32,473 bases of DNA from Daldinia sp. FL1419. Its lineage: Eukaryota; Ascomycota; Sordariomycetes; Xylariales; Hypoxylaceae. Under the pieces are notes generated by a model. The model had not been told where the DNA came from. It ran no database searches and saw only the letters and a program-made list of their open reading frames with translations. Shown here piece by piece: positions 30,421 to 32,473 of this stretch (position 1 is its first letter; each line of letters starts with the position of its first letter). The stretch lies in contig MU623587.1 of assembly GCA_025201765.1 (NCBI GenBank), positions 1 through 32,473 of the forward strand. The letters run 5' to 3'. The position numbers were made by a program, and so were the translations under genes.

Positions 30421-31188
30421 ATGGAGGTCTCCCCGTTGATGCGCATTCCAGCAGAGGTGCGGCTGATGATATTCGAATACCTCTTCGACGACGACGGACA
30501 TAAGCAGCTGCAAATTCGGAACGCAGGCCCTGGAAAGCTGCCAAAGACGGAAAACAGACGGCGACAGAGGTATTACACCTTGGAACGAACGTTTCACCGC
30601 CGCTGCTACGAGACGACCTACCGACTAGAAACGGAGGGCGTCAACTTTTGCGCATCCGTCATGAGAGTTAGCAAGACGATATACGAAGAAACATCGTACC
30701 TGGTCTACGCCAGACATACGTTTGACTTTGGGAGCGCAATCGAAGCGGTTGAACCATTCCTTTCGGATCTAACGCCCCAGAGCCGCGGGCTTATCCGCGA
30801 GATATCCCTGTACAAGCGGGGGCCCGTGCCACCTTACGACAACGACCGGGGCGAGTGGCAAAGCGTGTGCCGGTTCCTGGAAAACAACGGGTCTGTTAGA
30901 AAGCTGCGGTTGGTGGTGCAGGGTGGCCGGCCTCATGCGACATGGGAAGGCCCGAAAGAATTCACTGCGGCGGACTTGAAGCTTTTATTCGACCTCAAAC
31001 ACGAGAGCTTGGATTGGGTTGGGGAGCTGGCCCGTGTCAAGGGCATCGAGGAGTTGGAGATCCTGCCGGACGTCCAGTATTGCCCACCACCATCGTCTAC
31101 GAATATGATTATTTTCGCGGCCCTCTCTGCGTCTATCGAGAGAGGCTTAACGGAATTCCTTAGGACGCAGCTCTGCTTACCTCTTTAA
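30421..31188 (+). CDS. F-box-like fungal protein
   Basis: An intronless 255-residue protein from the first in-frame ATG. Residues 6-22 (LMRIPAEVRLMIFEYLF) match the start of F-box and 2EXR/DUF7730-type domains of fungal proteins: Leu-x-x-Ile-Pro-x-Glu-[VI]-Arg followed by Ile-x-x-[YL]-Leu. F-box proteins recruit targets to SCF ubiquitin ligases, but many short fungal members have no tested role. The middle has a typical 'ASVMRVSKTIYEETSYLVYA' segment, seen in this family as the conserved core in which a peptide list of 'Cys/Leu-R-x-x-x-x-I-x-x-E' occurs. The rest shows no repeats or membrane span. It ends with a Leu-rich tail (TEFLRTQLCLPL). Such genes expand rapidly and often sit near repeats, as here, 200 bases from the right transposon flank. 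No damage was seen. Confidence 0.8.
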   Translation: MEVSPLMRIPAEVRLMIFEYLFDDDGHKQLQIRNAGPGKLPKTENRRRQRYYTLERTFHRRCYETTYRLETEGVNFCASVMRVSKTIYEETSYLVYARHTFDFGSAIEAVEPFLSDLTPQSRGLIREISLYKRGPVPPYDNDRGEWQSVCRFLENNGSVRKLRLVVQGGRPHATWEGPKEFTAADLKLLFDLKHESLDWVGELARVKGIEELEILPDVQYCPPPSSTNMIIFAALSASIERGLTEFLRTQLCLPL

Positions 31189-31310
31189 CGTACAATTGTC
31201 TGTATGAGTTCATGTTACCGAATGTGGGATGGAAAAAGGTGGTCACTAGAAGGGAAACCCATGGTTTAATTGAATACGTAGAGAATGACTCAAGTCTCAG
31301 GCAGGGTCGC

Positions 31311-31455
31311 GATCCATTCCACGCTAATCCACCAGTGGGCTACACACTCTAATCCATTCTACTCCATTCCACTAGACTTAATCCGTGCGCTTAATCTACC
31401 AATATATTTAAAGCTTTTAAAATGGTGGATTTGGTAGAGAAATAGATTAGGAATG
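31311..31455. repeat. Cluster of short inverted and direct repeats at the AT-block edge
   Basis: ATCCATTCC-like words recur at 31311, 31351 and 31363, and CTAATCCACC occurs at 31324. Past a central AAGCTTTT the complementary words GGTGGAT, TGGTAG and TAGATTAGGAATGG appear (about 31423-31456). This looks like nested terminal inverted repeats of a small decayed DNA transposon, but the ends are not defined. Confidence 0.4.
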
Positions 31456-32473
31456 GAATTGTATTTTAAGGAATTTTGAAATAAAGCCATAATATTAATG
31501 TTTATTAATAAATTTAGTGGCCATATTAATAATGTAACTTTATTTATCAATCTTATTTTAAAATTTAAAAATTAATTCTATTTTAGGATATAATATACAC
31601 AAATTCTCATACAAATACGTACTAAAATCTTATATTTTAAAACTCCTTACAAAACACGTCAATAATATTAACAAATTATTACAATTTTATATTCAAATTT
31701 TAAATAAATACATATAATAACAGCTATTCCTTTAATTGAAATTATTGATAAAGATATTAACCTCTTTGTTAACACCCCAATACCTGTCACACAATACATA
31801 GGGAAAAATTATGATTATAAAATTCAAGTTGTTATTATTATTATTAAAATTCTAAAATAGAACAATAAGGCTTTTTATAGAATTATTATAAAAAAAAGAA
31901 TTTTTTTACATTATTTTTAAGCTTATTAATCTAATATACCCCCCTAAATAAAGCCGACAAATAAATCTAGAATATATAACATTAAAAATATAATCCTTTT
32001 ATATCCCTAAATTAATATATTCCTTTAATTATACCTTTTCACTAACTTCTTCATTCATTTTTTATTTTTATTATATTATTTTATCTATATTCTTAAATAC
32101 CTTAATTTTTAAATAATCTAAAATATCTATTAAATTTATTTATTCTTTAAAATAAATATATTTTTCCTTTAATAATACTTTTATAAACCCATTTATACTC
32201 ATATTTTCTAAATTAATATAATTAATTTTAATATAATTTTTTTAAATTTTTTATTTAAATTAATAATTATATATATTTATATATTTTAATTTTATTTTAA
32301 ATTTTTTAATATCTTTAATAATTAATTTAATTATTTATTTATTATTATATAATAAGAATATAATTTAATTTTTAAATCTAATTTTAAAATCCTTAATTAA
32401 TTATAATATATAAAATCCTTCTTTTATAATTTAAATTAAAGTAAATAATTTAATTTTAATAATAAAAATAATA
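31390..32473. mobile_element. Right AT-rich, RIP-like decayed repeat block
   Basis: From about 31390, and fully from 31550, the sequence is nearly all A/T with stops in every frame, matching the composition of the left end. No LTR termini or protein relics are readable, so the element type is unknown. The block runs off the window. Confidence 0.7.

Overview
The window looks like nuclear DNA of a filamentous ascomycete (Pezizomycotina). The genes carry short introns of about 45-150 bp with GTAAGT/GTATGT-type donors and CTAAC/CTGAC-like branch sites. The protein families are typical of such fungi. Both ends are extremely AT-rich, stop-riddled blocks of the kind left by repeat-induced point mutation (RIP). 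No tool was run: intron borders were placed by eye from splice signals, reading phase and family resemblance, and family names rest on memory.

Layout. 1-1413 is an AT-rich decayed transposon block. It ends in what reads as the 3' LTR of a Ty1/Copia-like element (1414-1675). A second, diverged LTR-like copy sits at 5122-5308. Between them are a broken DUF3632-like gene (2352-3307) and an intact intronless gene of unknown function (4186-5004). A cytochrome P450 follows on the minus strand (5337-7222), complete in its catalytic part but with an unresolved reading-phase break at its first intron. Next come a Golgi-type, fringe-like glycosyltransferase with a PAN/apple-like tail (8807-10247) and an oxysterol-binding protein of the Kes1/Osh4 type (11593-12981). 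A MYND plus pRiA4b-ORF3-like gene (13712-14347) carries a premature TGA. After it lies a possible orphan exon pair on the minus strand (15321-15650), then a FAD-dependent monooxygenase with a good TATA box (16153-17880).

The second half is mostly conserved cell machinery: the retromer subunit Vps35 (18994-21861), a membrane-anchored M28 glutamate-carboxypeptidase/transferrin-receptor-like protein (22917-25663), and a GRF zinc-finger protein on the minus strand (26160-27370). About 3 kb with no convincing gene follows, then an F-box-like protein (30421-31188). A patch of short inverted repeats leads into the right AT-rich block (about 31390-32473).

The genes do not form one obvious pathway. 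Kes1/Osh4, Vps35, the M28 protein and the glycosyltransferase all belong to the Golgi, endosome and membrane-traffic system and are probably core genes. The P450 and the FAD monooxygenase are the kind of oxidoreductases used in secondary metabolism, but they lie about 9 kb apart with core genes between them and no backbone synthase in view, so a cluster is not supported. The left half, nearer the repeat block, holds most of the damaged genes. This fits a gene island whose transposon-proximal edge is decaying. I did not find a convincing new multi-gene system. The most unusual points are the paired LTR relics, the split start codon of the GRF gene, and the set of genes caught at different stages of inactivation.
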